Assembly (NCBI GenBank): GCA_025602915.1
Contig: JAHLJZ010000100.1
Span: forward strand, 18,115 to 82,114
Direction of reading: 5' to 3'
DNA: 64,000 bases
From: Paraphysoderma sedebokerense
Taxonomy: Eukaryota > Blastocladiomycota > Physodermatomycetes > Physodermatales > Physodermataceae
Below are positions 12,183 through 25,213 of this stretch, in pieces (the first letter of the stretch is position 1; the number at the start of each line of letters is the position of its first letter). The position numbers and the translations under genes were made by a program. The notes beneath the pieces are model-generated. The model had not been told where the DNA came from, did not search any database, and saw only the letters and a list, made by a program, of their open reading frames with translations.

Positions 12183-13463
12183 ATGTTGGTCCTGAACTCT
12201 TCTCTTCGAATTGCCAATTGCTCATTTCGCCACCAGTTCGTATCTTCGGTGCCGAGCGTTTCGAAACAATCATCTCGTTCAATCATCAAAAGTTTGCCTC
12301 TTTATCATGATCTATATACAGCACGAAGCTTCTCCAAAGCTTCTCAACCTTTAATCTCTCATTTCCACGACATTCGACGATCGAAACTGATGCCGCGTTT
12401 GTCAAAATCTTACGCTACATCCTCAAGTTCAGCCAAATCTTCCTCGACAGGTTCCACTCCTAGGCCTAAATTCAAGGCTATTGTTTCAAAGAAAGCCGCA
12501 CCAAAAAGAAACGAAAAGGGAGAGATCGTACTAAGTACGGGTCAGAAAGGTGCGATTTTGAAGCGGCGGCTGATCCGTTTTTTTGAATTTTGGAACTACC
12601 TGATCAATTGAATATGCATCTTAATTGGACGGAAGATTGACATGTTGATTTTAAAATCTTTTCTTACGATATTATAGTCTATGCTGCGACAAAAACTGGA
12701 GTCAATTTTGGCATCATTGTTGCCGGCGTCGTCGTTTTCGGTATGTTCTGCGGATCCAACCTCAACATCTTTCTTCGTTAACTGTGCTTCGTACTGACAA
12801 AACATTTGGGACTATTATTTCCATTCCACAATTCAGGATCCCTTATTTACTTTATATCCACCGAATTATTTTCATCAACTTCCTCCTCGTCAGTTTACAA
12901 TTCCGCACTTTCCAAAATCCAAGAAGACCAGAGGATTATCAAAGAATTAGGAGAACCGATTAAAGGATATCCAAGTCTAGGTGGTAGACGAAGAGCCCGT
13001 CGAGTCAAGTATGTTGTTCTTCATTCCATTTCTTTTACCACAAACGTTGCTAAATAACCGATTCCTCTGCGCATGATCTTCCCTGATTTTCGTACAAAAG
13101 TTATACCATAGTGACCGACGAAAATCCAAACGCAAAGTACCCTCAACGTTTATTAATGCGATTTTATCTTGAGGGACCTATAGCAACTGGTCAAGTAGGC
13201 TGCGAAATGGTCGAGGTAAATATCTTTACTACCTTTTCCTTTTCAAGTTTTCCCTTCTCAGTGGTTTCTATCTCCTTATGTTATTTTTATTTTTCTAATA
13301 ACTTATCTCAATCTTACCCGAATCATATTAATAGATCGACGAAGAATGGGAATACGTTCAATTATTTGTTGATATACCGGGTGGTGGTATGCCAAGTAGA
13401 AGAATCGTGTTAGAAGATAAACGAAAAGAATACGGAACCGTGTTAAATGTTCAGAGAAAATAA
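12183..13463 (+). CDS. TIM21: Mitochondrial import inner membrane translocase subunit TIM21
   Basis: Exons 12183-12549, 12678-12740, 12837-13008, 13101-13215 and 13335-13463 give 281 aa. The first 130 residues are a Ser/Lys/Arg-rich presequence-like region. One membrane segment follows (GVNFGIIVAGVVVFGSLIYF). The intermembrane-space domain has the family blocks ELFSS, 'LGEPIKGYPSLGGRRRAR', RFYLEGP and 'DIPGGGMPSRRIVLEDKR'. Tim21 links the TOM complex to TIM23 and respiratory complexes during presequence import. The exon 4 start (after cgtacaaaag) was chosen because it keeps VKNYTIVTDENP in frame. Confidence 0.93.
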
Positions 13464-13883
13464 TTAGAATTAATAACTAAATTGTACTGGAGGTTTGAAA
13501 GCGATCATGCGCGGTTGCAATGATCGTAAAAGCATTATTTTTCAAGAAATTCAGATGAGTGTAATAGTAATTCCTTGGTGAGCGAGTTCCATCTAATAGA
13601 TTGTCGGCGGATGCATCTTTTCGTGGATTTTCGGATATGTTGGGCATTCAGCATTCACAGAAGCAAACGGAAGTACTTGCTCTGTCACTTTATCTTTTAT
13701 TTTCTAGCCATTCTTTACATATCATTCAGAATAATACATTGCCTACTTTCCAAAAGGTATCCAACAATTAAGACATTCACACCTCAATGCGGTCGCCACG
13801 ATTAAGAGACAAAGAAAAGAGTAACCCACACAAAATAGTACAGTGTACGACAAATTTTTAAAATTTCCTTCATTAATTGCTAT
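13464..13883. other. Convergent intergenic region
   Basis: The stretch between the stop codons of TIM21 (plus) and the nucleoporin gene (minus) holds both 3' flanks. The 76-residue frame at 13575-13805 has no protein-like features. No RNA gene or repeat is recognised. Confidence 0.5.
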
Positions 13884-16800
13884 TTACTTTTTTGAGTCGT
13901 CTTTGCTCTCGTTAGTAGGTTTACCGAATGAAAATCCCGACCCAGATGCAGGTGCAGAACCGAAAGAAAATCCACTTGATCCAAAGACCGACGAGTTTCC
14001 ATTCCCCGAATTACTTCCAAATGACCCAAACGAAGCACCAGATGTTGAACCAACGCCACCGAAAGCAAATCCTGTAGGTGAAGTTAAACTGCTACCAGTA
14101 TTTCCAGCACTTGAAGTTTCACTGCTAGTTGCGCTACCTCCAAATCCACCAAAAGAGAAACCAGCAGAACCCGCGGGATTTGTAGTTCCACCGGATCCTG
14201 TTCCGAATCCGAACACGCTAGTTGTTCCGAATCCGCTTCCAGTTCCAGAAGTGTTTGGTTTCGATGTAGATCCAAAACTAGACGACCCGAATCCCGATGC
14301 ATTACTTTGGAGTGTGTCGTTGTCCTTGGAGGTATCTTTCTGTTCGGTGCTGGAATCGACAGAGTCCTTCTTGGAATCGGTAGGAGTGGTGAAAGCTGAG
14401 CTTGTACCGAATACTGATCCCGATGTTTGACTTTTTGAAGATGGCGCCGGAGTAGAGGAGGTGAATGCTGCAGGTTGGTCCTTTGTCGGTTGAACAAAAG
14501 AAAAACCAGATGATGAGATCGATGAAGATGTTCCTGGGGTGAACGAAAACGGAGACGGCTTGGTCTCGGATGTAGATAATTGCTCATTTTTGCTCGAATC
14601 GTCGATAGAATCCTTCTTCGACTCTTTCGCTTGCTTATCTTTGTCTTCGCTGCTACCTTGCTTCCCAAAAGCAGCAAATAAATTACTACCAGCGCCAGCA
14701 GATCCGAATCCGCTAAACCCAGAAGCCGCACCAGCACTTCCACCAAAACCTGAAGACGAGCTTTTACTCCCACCTGCATTAAATGTGAAGGAAGGGGCAG
14801 TGAAACCTGTCGTTGAGGATTGTGATGTAGATTGCGCTGGGGTAGTCGAGACCGTGCCTGGTTTATCAGTTTCACAGGAGACACATTTGACGCTATCTTC
14901 TTTGTTGTTCACCATACATGACGGGCATTCCCAACCGGCCTTCTTCATGGAAAATCCGGACGCACCCCAATTAAACGTAGAGGCTGCGGTCATTGTCGTT
15001 GTTGCTGTAGTTGAAGGAGCGGTTGAAATCGATGACGGAGGAACAAAACCCGAGGAAAATGTCGATGGAGCTTTTTCAGACCCGGGTTTATCGGTTTCGC
15101 ATGAAACACACTTGATGCTGTCTTCTTTGTTGTTAACCATACACGCCGGGCATTCCCAACCTGCCTTTTTCATAGAGAATCCAGAAGCACCCCAATTAAA
15201 TGTCGATGGTGCACTCGATTTCGACGATGGCGCCGGCTCGGTTGCCGACGCTGTGGGAGGAGGATTAGAAGCAGTGGTAGATGCGGATTTCGTTGAAGAG
15301 AGTGTAGCACCAGGTTTATCTGTTTCGCATGAAATGCATTTTACACTATCTTCTTTATTGTTTACCATGCAAGAAGGACATTCCCATCCCGCCTTTTTCA
15401 TTGAAAAGCCGGACGCACCCCAATTAAATGTTGACGGCGTTGTTGTCGTTGTTGGTGCTTTCACCGTCGAAGCGCTATTTACTGATGATGGTGGAAGGAA
15501 GCCGGAGGCGGTAGATGTCGATGTAGCAGGCTTAGAGCCAGGTTTGTCGGTTTCACAAGAGATACATTTAACACTGTCTTCCTTGTTGTTTACCATACAT
15601 GAGGGACAATCCCATCCAGCCTTTTTGAGTGAGAAACCTGAGGCGCCCCAATTGAACGTAGACGGTGCAGCAGTTGCCGTTGATGATGCTGAAGTAGCTG
15701 AGGGAACCGATGGAGGAGGAGCAAAACCGGAAACTGAAGGAGTTGATGAAGCGGGCTTGGATTCAGGCTTATCTGTTTCGCAAGAGATACATTTTGTACT
15801 TTCTTCTTTGTTGTTTACCATACAAGCAGGACATTCCCACCCCGATTTTTTCATCGTAAAGCCGGACGCACCCCAATTGAATGTGGACGGCGCAGTTGTG
15901 GGGGTTGCAGCAGCGACTGGCGTCGACGAAGAGGGTGCAGCAGTAGAACTAGCGGCCGCTGCAGACGACACCGACGTTGAGAGTTTCAATCCATTCTGTG
16001 ATGATTCAACCTTTTCGTCCTTACTTTTATCCGTTATTTCCTCTGAAGAACTGCTCCTTTCAAAAGGCTTGACTCCGCTTTTCATGAAATTGGCAACAGT
16101 AGGAAACTTGTAATTTTTAACAGGTAAGTCTGATGCAGGTGACGCTTTTATCTTTTCAATGATTTTCGAATCAATGCGGGCCGACAACGAAGTTGCATTG
16201 GGGAATACGAATGAACGAGTTGGGAGCTCTGAATGTGGTATCTGGCAAAGTTTAAGAACAAGAAAAATGAAAGGAATAATTTAGACAACTGTAATCAAGC
16301 ACCGAGAATAATGAGAATCCCAGAATAACCTTTTTAACTTCATCTTTCAAAGACCGAGGGATACTTTGCGTATCAATGCCTGTCGCCGTTTCTTTAAATT
16401 CAGGTACTTTAACGTTCTTCGGTTGTTCTTCCTTACTGGTTACCGCCTTTGCTGGCTCCTCTTTAGCCGAGGCCTCTGATTTCGGGACTTGGGCAGGGGG
16501 GACAAGAGGCTTACCAGTTGTAAACGAAAATGATTGCGGTTTCTGTAATGATTCGGTCTTTGGTGGTTGTGTTGATGGTTGAGCAGGTTTACCGAAAGAA
16601 CCAAAAGTGGGTGCTTGAGCCGTAGAAGATCCTTGAGTTGATAGCTGCGCGGTGAATGATTGAGAGGTAGGTTGTGGTATGGAAGGCAGTTGTGTTGTGG
16701 GCTGTGAAGCAGAGGAGGAGAGTGCTGACGCCTGAGTAGTTGGGAATGGTGGTTCTTTATGAGCAGGCAAGCTTTTGAATCCAGATGAAAAAGAGAATGT

Positions 16801-17854
16801 TTTTGGGGTGGAAGTAAATATCGGTGTTTCTTGTATGGGTTCTTTGCCTTTCTCTTTCGGGGCTGGTGAAGCTTTGGGCGTGGAAGTGGAGAACGGGAAT
16901 TTGACCGGACTCTGAACGGAAGCGCTCGCCACCTCAGTAGATGGGGTAGACGCAGCAAAGGCAGACGACAATCCGAAGGCTGAAGGTGTAGACGAAGAGG
17001 GGCTAGGGGTTGCCTTTTGCTGATTGAAAGGTATCGGTGCTGGCTGTTTATCGTCCAAGACATCCATCAGAAACTTTGCACTAGGAGTGACTTTCTTGGT
17101 AGTTTTGGAAGAAGATGGGGTAGCTATCGGAGCGATGTAACAAAGAAGAAAAACAAGAATTACAATAATCGTCAAAATCAATCATACATCAGCATTGGCA
17201 CAATCAATTTGCAAAAAGAAATAGAAACAAATCATTTATACCTTTGCCATCTCCGTCTTTCAACTTTTTGCCGGGCGGTCCCATCACTCCCCTGATCCCA
17301 TCGCCACTACTTTCTACAGTAGTACAAACTCTCCCGAAACTCCTTTTCCCACTCTGATTCACCACCGAGGTGCTTAAATCATCTTGATCTTCGAATCCCG
17401 TAGTTGATCTAAAACTCTCGTTCGAAAACCGACTCACGTAAGACTCGTTTCCTTGACCATACGAACTTGAGCCAACAGTTTGAGAAGGAGAAGCATTGCG
17501 GATGCTCAATCTAGCCATTTCTTTTCTTTCTTCCATCATTTTCAGTTTTTTCCGTTCCAATCGTTCTTTACGTTTACGATCTAAGTACGGGTTACCGTAT
17601 TTACTGCTCACCCCAGGTCCATAATATTTTGTCTGTTTCTTCACTTGTTGTCGTTGCTGTTTGTATATCAACGATTGAGAGAGTATAGACGTAGCATTAG
17701 AGGCTTGTGATAGAACAGAGAGTGTGGACGAGTTCAATATTGATTCATTGGGGTTTTGAGCTATGGGGGTGGACGAAGTGGGTTGAGAGGAGGGTTGCGA
17801 GGGTGGGAAGAAAGCCGAGCCGAGGAAGGATTGCGAGGAGAATGAAGAGTTCAT
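13884..17854 (-). CDS. Nup153-like nuclear basket nucleoporin with five RanBP2-type zinc fingers
   Basis: Three exons on the minus strand (17854-17242, 17123-16330, 16241-13884) give about 1,254 aa. The N-terminus has a basic, probably helical segment (DRKRKERLERKKLKMMEERK). A short TPSAKFLMDVLDD motif resembles the membrane/Nup-anchoring motifs of Nup153, Nup1 and Nup60. A Ser/Pro/Gln-rich middle follows. Five tandem RanBP2-type zinc fingers of the form GWECPxCMVNNKEDS..C.SC come next, each preceded by STFNWGASGF. The C-terminus is FG-rich (GSGFG, FGFG, SFGK). It should line the nuclear face of the pore and bind Ran and transport receptors. Yeast basket nucleoporins lack zinc fingers; animal Nup153 has them. 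Antisense frames over this repeat are not genes. Confidence 0.85.
14830..15900 (-). repeat. Five-unit coding tandem repeat (zinc-finger array)
   Basis: The zinc-finger core recurs with starts near 15832, 15607, 15379, 15151 and 14926, a period of 225-228 bases (75-76 residues). Each unit is STFNWGASGF, a basic spacer, then W.CP.C...C..C and a Ser/Thr-rich linker. Fingers are near-identical and linkers diverge, so purifying selection or recent duplication acts on the finger half. Confidence 0.85.
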
Positions 17855-18328
17855 GATTATCCCTCTAACTGATGCCGCAATAAGTACTTAATATACTGCT
17901 CTATCGTCGTTTCAATGTGGATATAAATGTAAGCAGAATATGAGGAATCGACGAGTAAACAAATTCGAGTTCCTCTTTTTCCGCCGGTCGCGCATCTTGA
18001 TTCCTTTTCCCTAGAAGAATTGAAAATCTGATCTTGAATCATCTGGCAGAAATACAACTGTATGATATTCGTAGAATCATAAGAATCATGTATTAAAAAA
18101 ATCAATATAAAAACGACACGCGAAGTTTATGTATATACAAAATTCTCGATCCGTGCATTTCCAGTGGCACTGAATAACATCGACTCAAGGTCAGAGTATA
18201 GTAGCTTTGAAAATACTCAACAACGGCTGTAAATGTGCGAAATTTATCTAATCCAGCGCAAAGTGGAACCCGTTGTGTCCTCAACCCCAGGGACCGCCCG
18301 CCCTATCTCGGATCGATCGTTGCGCGCT
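17855..18328. other. Intergenic region, no gene seen
   Basis: The promoter side of the nucleoporin gene and the 3' flank of the kinesin gene, both minus strand. No gene, repeat or RNA signal is recognised. Confidence 0.5.
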
Positions 18329-21300
18329 TTACTTGACATTGCGTTTTGCTGTTCCAATCTGACATGAATTCACCTACACAATAGAATCGAAATCCATTGC
18401 GAAAAAAAGGTCATAATCAGGTTAACACCATCATGATTGCATAGAATCAGACAAAGAGAGCGATACAAACCTTGGTGGCAAATCTCAGTGAATTCAATGT
18501 TTCGTTAAAGTTCGCAGCGACGGGGGAAACATTCACAAACATGAGAGTTTTCGAGTTTCCGCCTAATGCATCAATAGCCGAAAGTTAACCAAAAATGAAC
18601 GAGTACATGAACACACCAAATCAGTAACGAACCCAAACTGTATTGCAACAAATAAGTTAATTTTGAATTCCTATACGGCACATGTCCTTGTCCGTTTCCT
18701 GCTCCTTCGCCAAGGGCATGAATCACGTCACCTAAGCAACTTAAACTTTTATTGATTGCTTGAGTCTCTTTTAATCTCTCCCCCGTCGATCCGGACGAAG
18801 ACAGCCTTTCCGAACCGGCAAGATCGATCAGATTAATGCGGCCTTCGCATGTAGTTGATGTTAAGGTGTTGTTGCCAATTAAACGAATGATGAAAACGCT
18901 GAAATATTATGAAGGAATAAACGTTATGAAGATGTAGAAAAATATCAAGAATACTAAGAGGGTCTCACCTGTGACTACGGGAAGATCGTTCATTACAGTT
19001 TGTAGCACCCACTGCACGATTCTTTGTTGCCGTTTTAAGTAATGAAATAACTTGTTCCGGATTTTCAAGTTCAACTAAATTTAGACAAAGACCACAAGTA
19101 AAGGTCAGATATAACCCTCCAAGCATACCGTAGGTGGACGGGACAAGATGGAATGAGAATTCAATATGGAACATACCAACAGACATGTCAGTGACAGTTG
19201 TCTTCCCGCTTCGAGCATCGTGTCGTATCTCGTGCTTCTTTTCAGTTCCATCACCCAATAAATCCCTTATCGTTTCGTTATAGATTTCCAAAAATTGACC
19301 TTCCATTTTATACTCCCAACCTTTCTCCTTTAACTTGTGAATAGACTCGTAAATCTGTCGGACACTACGTGGAATCATTCCCATTTCGTGGTCATCTGAA
19401 AGACCGTTGGTAGGCCCCTCCTAAACCAGAGTTAAATAAAAGTGAGAGAACAAGAAAAAAAGACACAGTTACAGACCATTGTGTGTGTTTTTCCAGAACC
19501 GGTCTGCCCGTAAGCAAATATGCATACATTGTACCCATCCAAAGCGGACTGAACCAACTGAGAAATTTCTTCAAACACACAAGACTGTGTGGCATCAGGT
19601 TTAAACACTCGGTCAAACTGGAAGGGATAACTCTTGGAGACGGAACGCGTTCCGTCGGCGGATTCCTATTATATAGTCAATTTATAGATCCATAAGTAAA
19701 AAATGATTGATATGTATATCGAAACATGGGAGTAATGGAACTGAGAACTTACAAAGGTCTGCGCAAGTTCGATTCCTTGCGATTCCTCGCCATCAGAAAA
19801 TTTGATATGTTCCATGTTGCTTTCATCTTTTTCTTTTCCTACTCAGAATACAAGTATTAGACTTACTTGCGACCCAATTGTTTTATGGGCAACACCGGTA
19901 ACCCCGACTGCCGTAATATATGTGAAGCAACGAACCCAAGAGAGGTCTGACTCTACAAAATACTCTAATATTCCCTTTCAACTCTTGGATGGTATTGTGT
20001 AATTTTCTTCTCAACATTTCATCTTCACGGGCTTTGGATTCCAAAAAGGTGATTGTAGCCTCTTGGCTTTCGATTTTGGTTTTTTGGGAGGCGATCGTGG
20101 CGTCTCTCTCACGGAGAAGTGATTCTGTTGTCTGACAAACAGCATAACGGTTTAGTGAATGGAACAACGAATTAAGAAAGCATTTGACTTACTTCGATTT
20201 TGAGTTGCAAAGCACGAAATTGTGCTTCAAGCTGCACTACACTCGCAGATTGAACAGAGATTGTATTCTATTGAAAAGAAATAAATGAAATAATATTTTT
20301 CAGCGCACATTGCTTTTAACTGCGTTTCGCAGAGCAATAACGACAATATCAAACCTTCAACTGTGCATTATCTTGGTTAGCAGCAATCAAATCTGAATTA
20401 AGTTTTTCATTCTGTCGTGTGAGATTCTCGACATCGATCTGGAGCTGTTGAGTTTCGATAGAATGTTTACTATTTAAAAGTTGGATTTCGTCGTCATGTC
20501 GTTTCTTGGCGTTCTAAGGTAAACGAGAAGGACGGAACCGTTTTGCATTCAATATATGACAGATTTTCGATTAGAGGAGAATATAATTCAAACCTCCAAG
20601 TCATTTTTTATATTTTGTAACTCCATACTCATCATTCCGTTCTCTTGTTCCTTGATCTGAACTCTATCTTCGAGGCTTCGTCTAAATTCTTCTAACTCGT
20701 AAACTACAGACAAACAGAAACCACCAGAAAAAATCCGTGTCAACATTTTTGTTTCAGGATGTATGTGGATAACACAACCGGTCAAAAGAAATAGTAATTC
20801 ATACTCTTCGAGTTACTCTCCGACAATTTGGAATTCATCTCGTCCATGTTTCCCTGCGCGGATTCAAATTGATTTTTTAGGTAGCCTGCGAATTCCTCCA
20901 TATCTTGAAGACGACCCTTGAATGATTCAATATTAGATTTGCTCCGAAAGCAATGAAATAAATAGAATGATTCTGTACTTTAGTATCCCACGCCGGCCTT
21001 TTCTTGAGTTTGGGAAATGCACTTTGAGCTTTGGCATCCGAGGCGGCGGAGGTGGCCGAGGAAGAATCTGTGTTGTTTGACTCTGCTTGTGCATTTGCTT
21101 TTGCTCTCGATGAAGCAGTCGATTTAATTGAACTGGCCGCCGGTGTTTTCGCTCTTGTTACGGCTGGTTTTGATGCTGTTGTTGTTGAGGTCGCATTTCT
21201 GTTGGCAGCAGCTCTGGTTGATCGAGGCTGAGAGTTTGCAGTGGAAGCTTTTGCTGTTGATTTGGCAGTAGTTGCTTCTGTTGTCTTTTGTCTAATGTTT

Positions 21301-21458
21301 CTGGTTGGAGCGCTGTTGTTGTTATCGGGTGGATTCTTTCGTTTCAAAGTCGACGCTGTTGTTGCTTGAGAAGGTTGCTGGGACGGCGGATGCGCAATCT
21401 TTGACGGCGGCCGTAAAAGTGACCTCGCTGGAATGTTTTCGTTCTGTTTATCAGTCAT
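18329..21458 (-). CDS. KAR3: Kinesin-14 C-terminal motor protein (Kar3 type)
   Basis: Thirteen minus-strand exons (21458-20979, 20916-20805, 20703-20594, 20513-20355, 20267-20193, 20131-19936, 19838-19753, 19665-19477, 19420-19177, 19074-18969, 18898-18633, 18562-18471, 18373-18329) give 719 aa with all phases closing. The order is a basic Ser/Thr/Ala-rich tail (1-150), RPAWDTKGRL then a coiled coil (about 155-360), the neck [11 protein letters not shown], and the motor. The motor shows the P-loop GQTGSGKT, switch I NERSSRSH, switch [10 protein letters not shown] and the closing GTAKRNVK. Minus-end-directed kinesin-14 motors act in karyogamy, spindle assembly and spindle-pole focusing. Length and domain order match Kar3 (yeast 729 aa). 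Confidence 0.95.
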
Positions 21459-21720
21459 ATTCTATCTCTTTACGATCTTTTTTATCAACTGTTATTAGAA
21501 AGATTGAATGATTGCAAAATTTCCAAAAAATCGAATCAAAGTGCATACACTTGGCTTTTCGCGTTCTTTGCAAGTCACGTGTAAGTCACATGTTATTCAG
21601 CGAAATATCACATCATCCATAGAAAATGCCTTTGGTAATTTATTATATTATAGTATGGTATTAGTATTGCATTATTGTATGCAACTAAGTTTAGAGTATT
21701 CTTAAAGGTAATTTATACAA

Positions 21721-21748
21721 CCCTAGTCCATCCACCCTAGTCTATCCA
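21721..21748. repeat. Two-copy 14-base tandem repeat
   Basis: CCCTAGTCCATCCA is followed directly by CCCTAGTCTATCCA, one mismatch. It lies in the kinesin upstream region. No function is evident. Confidence 0.7.
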
Positions 21749-22686
21749 ACAATCTCTTTACGCTGACCGGCCTCTTTTTACGCGTTCTTATAAAAAACAG
21801 AGAAGGCCTCAAAGCAAATATGTAGGAAAATAAATGGCAATGGGCTATCATCACGTTTGATTTATTTATTTCAATTGCTGCTACTTTGTTCCGCATAGTT
21901 GCGTCATCAGGAGTGACAAGGTTTTCTCTCGTGGTCGAATCGTTGGCTAGTTGTATTTATCATGCAAGTTCATGCAATTTCTCTTTTGTAACCGGCTGTC
22001 ATTAAACCTCACATTCACTTCACATTCACCGACAATGTATTGTCATCACAAAAAGTGTTGCCAAACAGATTCTTCAAACACAAATTACGGTGCCTCCTCG
22101 CCAATTTCAAGTCAGTACAGGAGTGAAAACCACTTAATCGTACTCTAAACTAGGGATGATTAAATTATCTGTGATAATTAATATCATTAAATTTGTGTAG
22201 CTATAACAAATTATTACAGTTCATTACAGTATGGATAGTAGTGGATTATATATTTTTGTATTGATGACATGAAATAATCCGTATTGATGGCCAAGGACTT
22301 GATGAGTCAAGAATACATTATGACCGTCATTGTCCCAGACCATCAACATGTTTTTGCAAGGGACTTCATATTTTTATCTTTCATTGCTTTTATCAACAGA
22401 ATCCATTTGCCTACTAATTCGATGATGAGACGAGACGATTCGACTCATCGCTTCGCCTGTACGACATGATCAAAATTAATCGTCTCCAAGAAATCTATCA
22501 CAGATGAAAGAATTCAATTATCCAATTAATTTTGGGTTGCAACACGACCAAGACCCAAGATAAAATCCCTGTCTCCTCATATTAAAATGGGAGCGACATA
22601 AATCCAAAATTTTCTATTCGTCGGGCCATTGGTCAGGTTGTCCGCGGCCCTTTATCTAAGTTCAAGCAATCCTCTTCCAACATCAA

Positions 22687-22722
22687 TTTTGAATTCACCT
22701 CAGATTTTGAATTCACCTCAGA
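22687..22722. repeat. Two-copy 18-base tandem repeat
   Basis: TTTTGAATTCACCTCAGA occurs twice, perfectly and head to tail, followed by a partial third TTTTGA. It lies about 180 bases before the PRP4 start. It is either replication slippage or a doubled upstream site. Confidence 0.8.
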
Positions 22723-22905
22723 TTTTGATACATTGATGATGGAAGAATTTTTTCCCTAATATGATAATCTATTTAGTCAATTTAATGATATTCCTGGGTT
22801 GACTAAAATGGATATCACGTGACCATCTCAACGCCAATGTTTTTGCTTCAATCAACCGATAAAACTGAAGGGCACAAAAGGGAACAGAAGAAAATATAAT
22901 TAATC

Positions 22906-25213
22906 ATGTCGCTGGCCATAGAACTTGAGAATGGAATGGATATCGACGACATAGGTAGTTAGAAGTCCCCCTTTTCTGAGCTTGATTCAGTGATATTTTC
23001 GTTTCCGGGATCACTAACTCTCTATCTTGCTCACTCCAATGTCAACCATTAGAGGAAGATGTTACGATGTTGTCAGAATCTGCCGCAAAGGCGAAAGCTG
23101 CTCAAGATGCTATATTAGAGGAATTCGAACGTAGGAAACGAGCAAGACAGATCGCCGTCCCAACAGATGATAATAAAGTGCGCCAAAAATTGAGAGAATT
23201 GGATGAGCCGATCACTCTTTTTGGTGAAGGGGTTTGTATCTTCTTTTAATCTATCGTTGAATTTTGCCTCGCATCTTTGTTGGCCGGTATATTGGATGGA
23301 GTTCTTCAAATGCAAAATTGAAGACTGGTACACGCTATGAACGATATTCCTCTAACTCTCCTTCCCTGTTTTATTTGTTTGTTTGTTTACTGTGTTTAAC
23401 CTACGATATACTATTACTTCCCCACAATCGAACTGTTTCTGTATGATGGAAATGATAGCCTGCGGAGAGAAGAGACCGTCTGAGGGAGCTGTTGGCATCT
23501 ATGGACGGGGTGGAATTGATTCAAGATCAAGACGAAGAGATGGAAGAAGAAAAAGAAGTACGTTCAATCACGAAGTTTCCTTTTTAGGATGTACTGAATT
23601 CGAGCTAATGTGTCTATTCCAATTCCCGATCGTAGGAAAAAGAAGAGTTCTGGACACCTGGTACCGATGAATTGCTGCATGCCCGACGAGTGATTGCAAA
23701 CTATTCCTTGCGCAGGTAAGTGCTTGATCCGCCTGCATATTTCGAGAATCAGACTTTGACGGATGTCGATTACCTTACACATCAGGGCTCGAAAACGAAT
23801 ACAGTACCAACGAGAACATTTTGATACCCCGCTAAAAGTACTCAAATCGATACGGCAGGAACTGTATACAGATTTGAAGGTTAAATCTTTTTTCTAGTCT
23901 AGATTCTCTGTATCGCCGCTGTAACAATCCTTACATTTTTAGTCCTACGTTAATTATATTTCACAAATTGGAGACGATCGACCATTATCGTATTGTACGT
24001 TTTCACCCAACAGTTCATACATTGCTACAGGTTCTTTCGGCGGACTCGTGAAAATGTGGAATGTTCCTGGATCTGATAATGTGATGGTATTGCGTGGGCA
24101 CACGGAAAGAGTGGGTGGAATTAGTTGGCACCCGAAAGCTACATTATCACAAAGTAAAAGTGTTGTTAATTTGGCGAGCGGCGCAGGGGATGGAAGCGTT
24201 TGCTTGTGGTCTTTGGAACAGTAAGTTGATCAATACCTATATTCAATTTATTTCTTCATCTTCGTGTCCTATATTTCGAGTTGAATTACGGTATTTCTAA
24301 TTTTATTTTTTGTAAAGGGACACTCCCCTTGCCACCCTGCAAGGGCACGTTGCGCGTGTGTCAAGGGTAGAATTTCACCCGAGTGGAAGATATCTCGGGA
24401 CCGCATCATTTGATACAACATGGCGACTATGGGATGTAGAATCAACGACAGAGTTGTTGCTACAGGAAGGTCACAGTAGAGAAGTTTATTGTATTTCGTT
24501 TCAATGCGATGGAGCATTGGCGGCGACTGGGTAAAGCGATACGCGAGATCTTTGATTTCAGTTTAAGAATTGGCTAAATCTCACTGCTATTTAATTTTCT
24601 TTGTATGTGCGGCAAACATAACATAGCGGACTAGATGGTATTGGTCGCGTCTGGGATTTACGAACTGGCCGATCAATCATGGCATTGCAAGGGCACATCA
24701 AACAAATTCTCGGCATCGATTTCTCCCCCAACGGTTTCCAAGTAGCCACTGGATCAGAAGATAACACAATCAAGATATGGGACTTGAGAAAAATGAAATG
24801 CTTGTACACTGTACCTGCGCACAAAAATTTAGTTAGTCAAGTGAAATATTATCGAGATATCGATCCTGATCTCTTGAGGCCGAAATTCAATGGAAACGGA
24901 AGCGATATGGAGACAGGAACAAAAAATAAGAGTGGATTGTACCTTGTTTCTTCGAGTTTCGATGGCACTGTCAAGATTTGGAGTGAAGGTGATTGGAAAA
25001 TACTTAAAATATTAGAAGGTCATGAAGGCAAGATTATGAGCGTGGATGTTAGTCCTGGTATGTTTCGAACCTCGTATCCCTTTGATCCGTCATGCATTTG
25101 TTTAACTCAAAATCTGTCTTTGCTTGTGACGATTGATAGATTCAAAATTCATTGCTTCGGCAGCGTACGATAGAACCTTCAAGCTATGGGCTAGCGAAAA
25201 ATCAAACTTGTAA
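22906..25213 (+). CDS. PRP4: U4/U6 snRNP protein PRP4 (SFM domain plus WD40)
   Basis: Nine exons (22906-22954, 23053-23231, 23459-23557, 23636-23715, 23786-23879, 23943-24220, 24318-24530, 24627-25057, 25140-25213) give 498 aa. Near residues 50-80 is the splicing-factor motif '[18 protein letters not shown]', then '[14 protein letters not shown]'. About residues 150-170 read [17 protein letters not shown]. The C-terminal 330 residues are WD40 repeats, e.g. [25 protein letters not shown] and the closing [12 protein letters not shown]. Prp4 with Prp3 holds the U4/U6 di-snRNP together for spliceosome assembly. Yeast Prp4 is 465 aa. The assignment is firm. Confidence 0.95.

Larger units (their letters stand above)
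21459..22905. other. Divergent intergenic region between kinesin-14 and PRP4
   Basis: 1.45 kb of mostly AT-rich sequence holds two head-to-head promoters. It contains a TATA-like TTATAAAAAAC near 21788 and two short tandem repeats listed separately. A Cys-rich 37-residue frame (ATG near 22035, reading MYCHHKKCCQTDSS) is intact but has no other support. I call no gene. Confidence 0.5.

Noticed and set aside
14539-16113. 524-codon open frame on the plus strand
   Set aside because: It is antisense to the zinc-finger array of the nucleoporin. Repeats with biased codons leave the opposite strand open, and its translation is Pro/Val/Ala low-complexity without domains.
19874-19914. Extra kinesin exon between the neck and the motor
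   Set aside because: Including it puts the following conserved block ([20 protein letters not shown]) out of frame. Skipping it, from the donor at 19935 to the acceptor at 19839, closes the phase.
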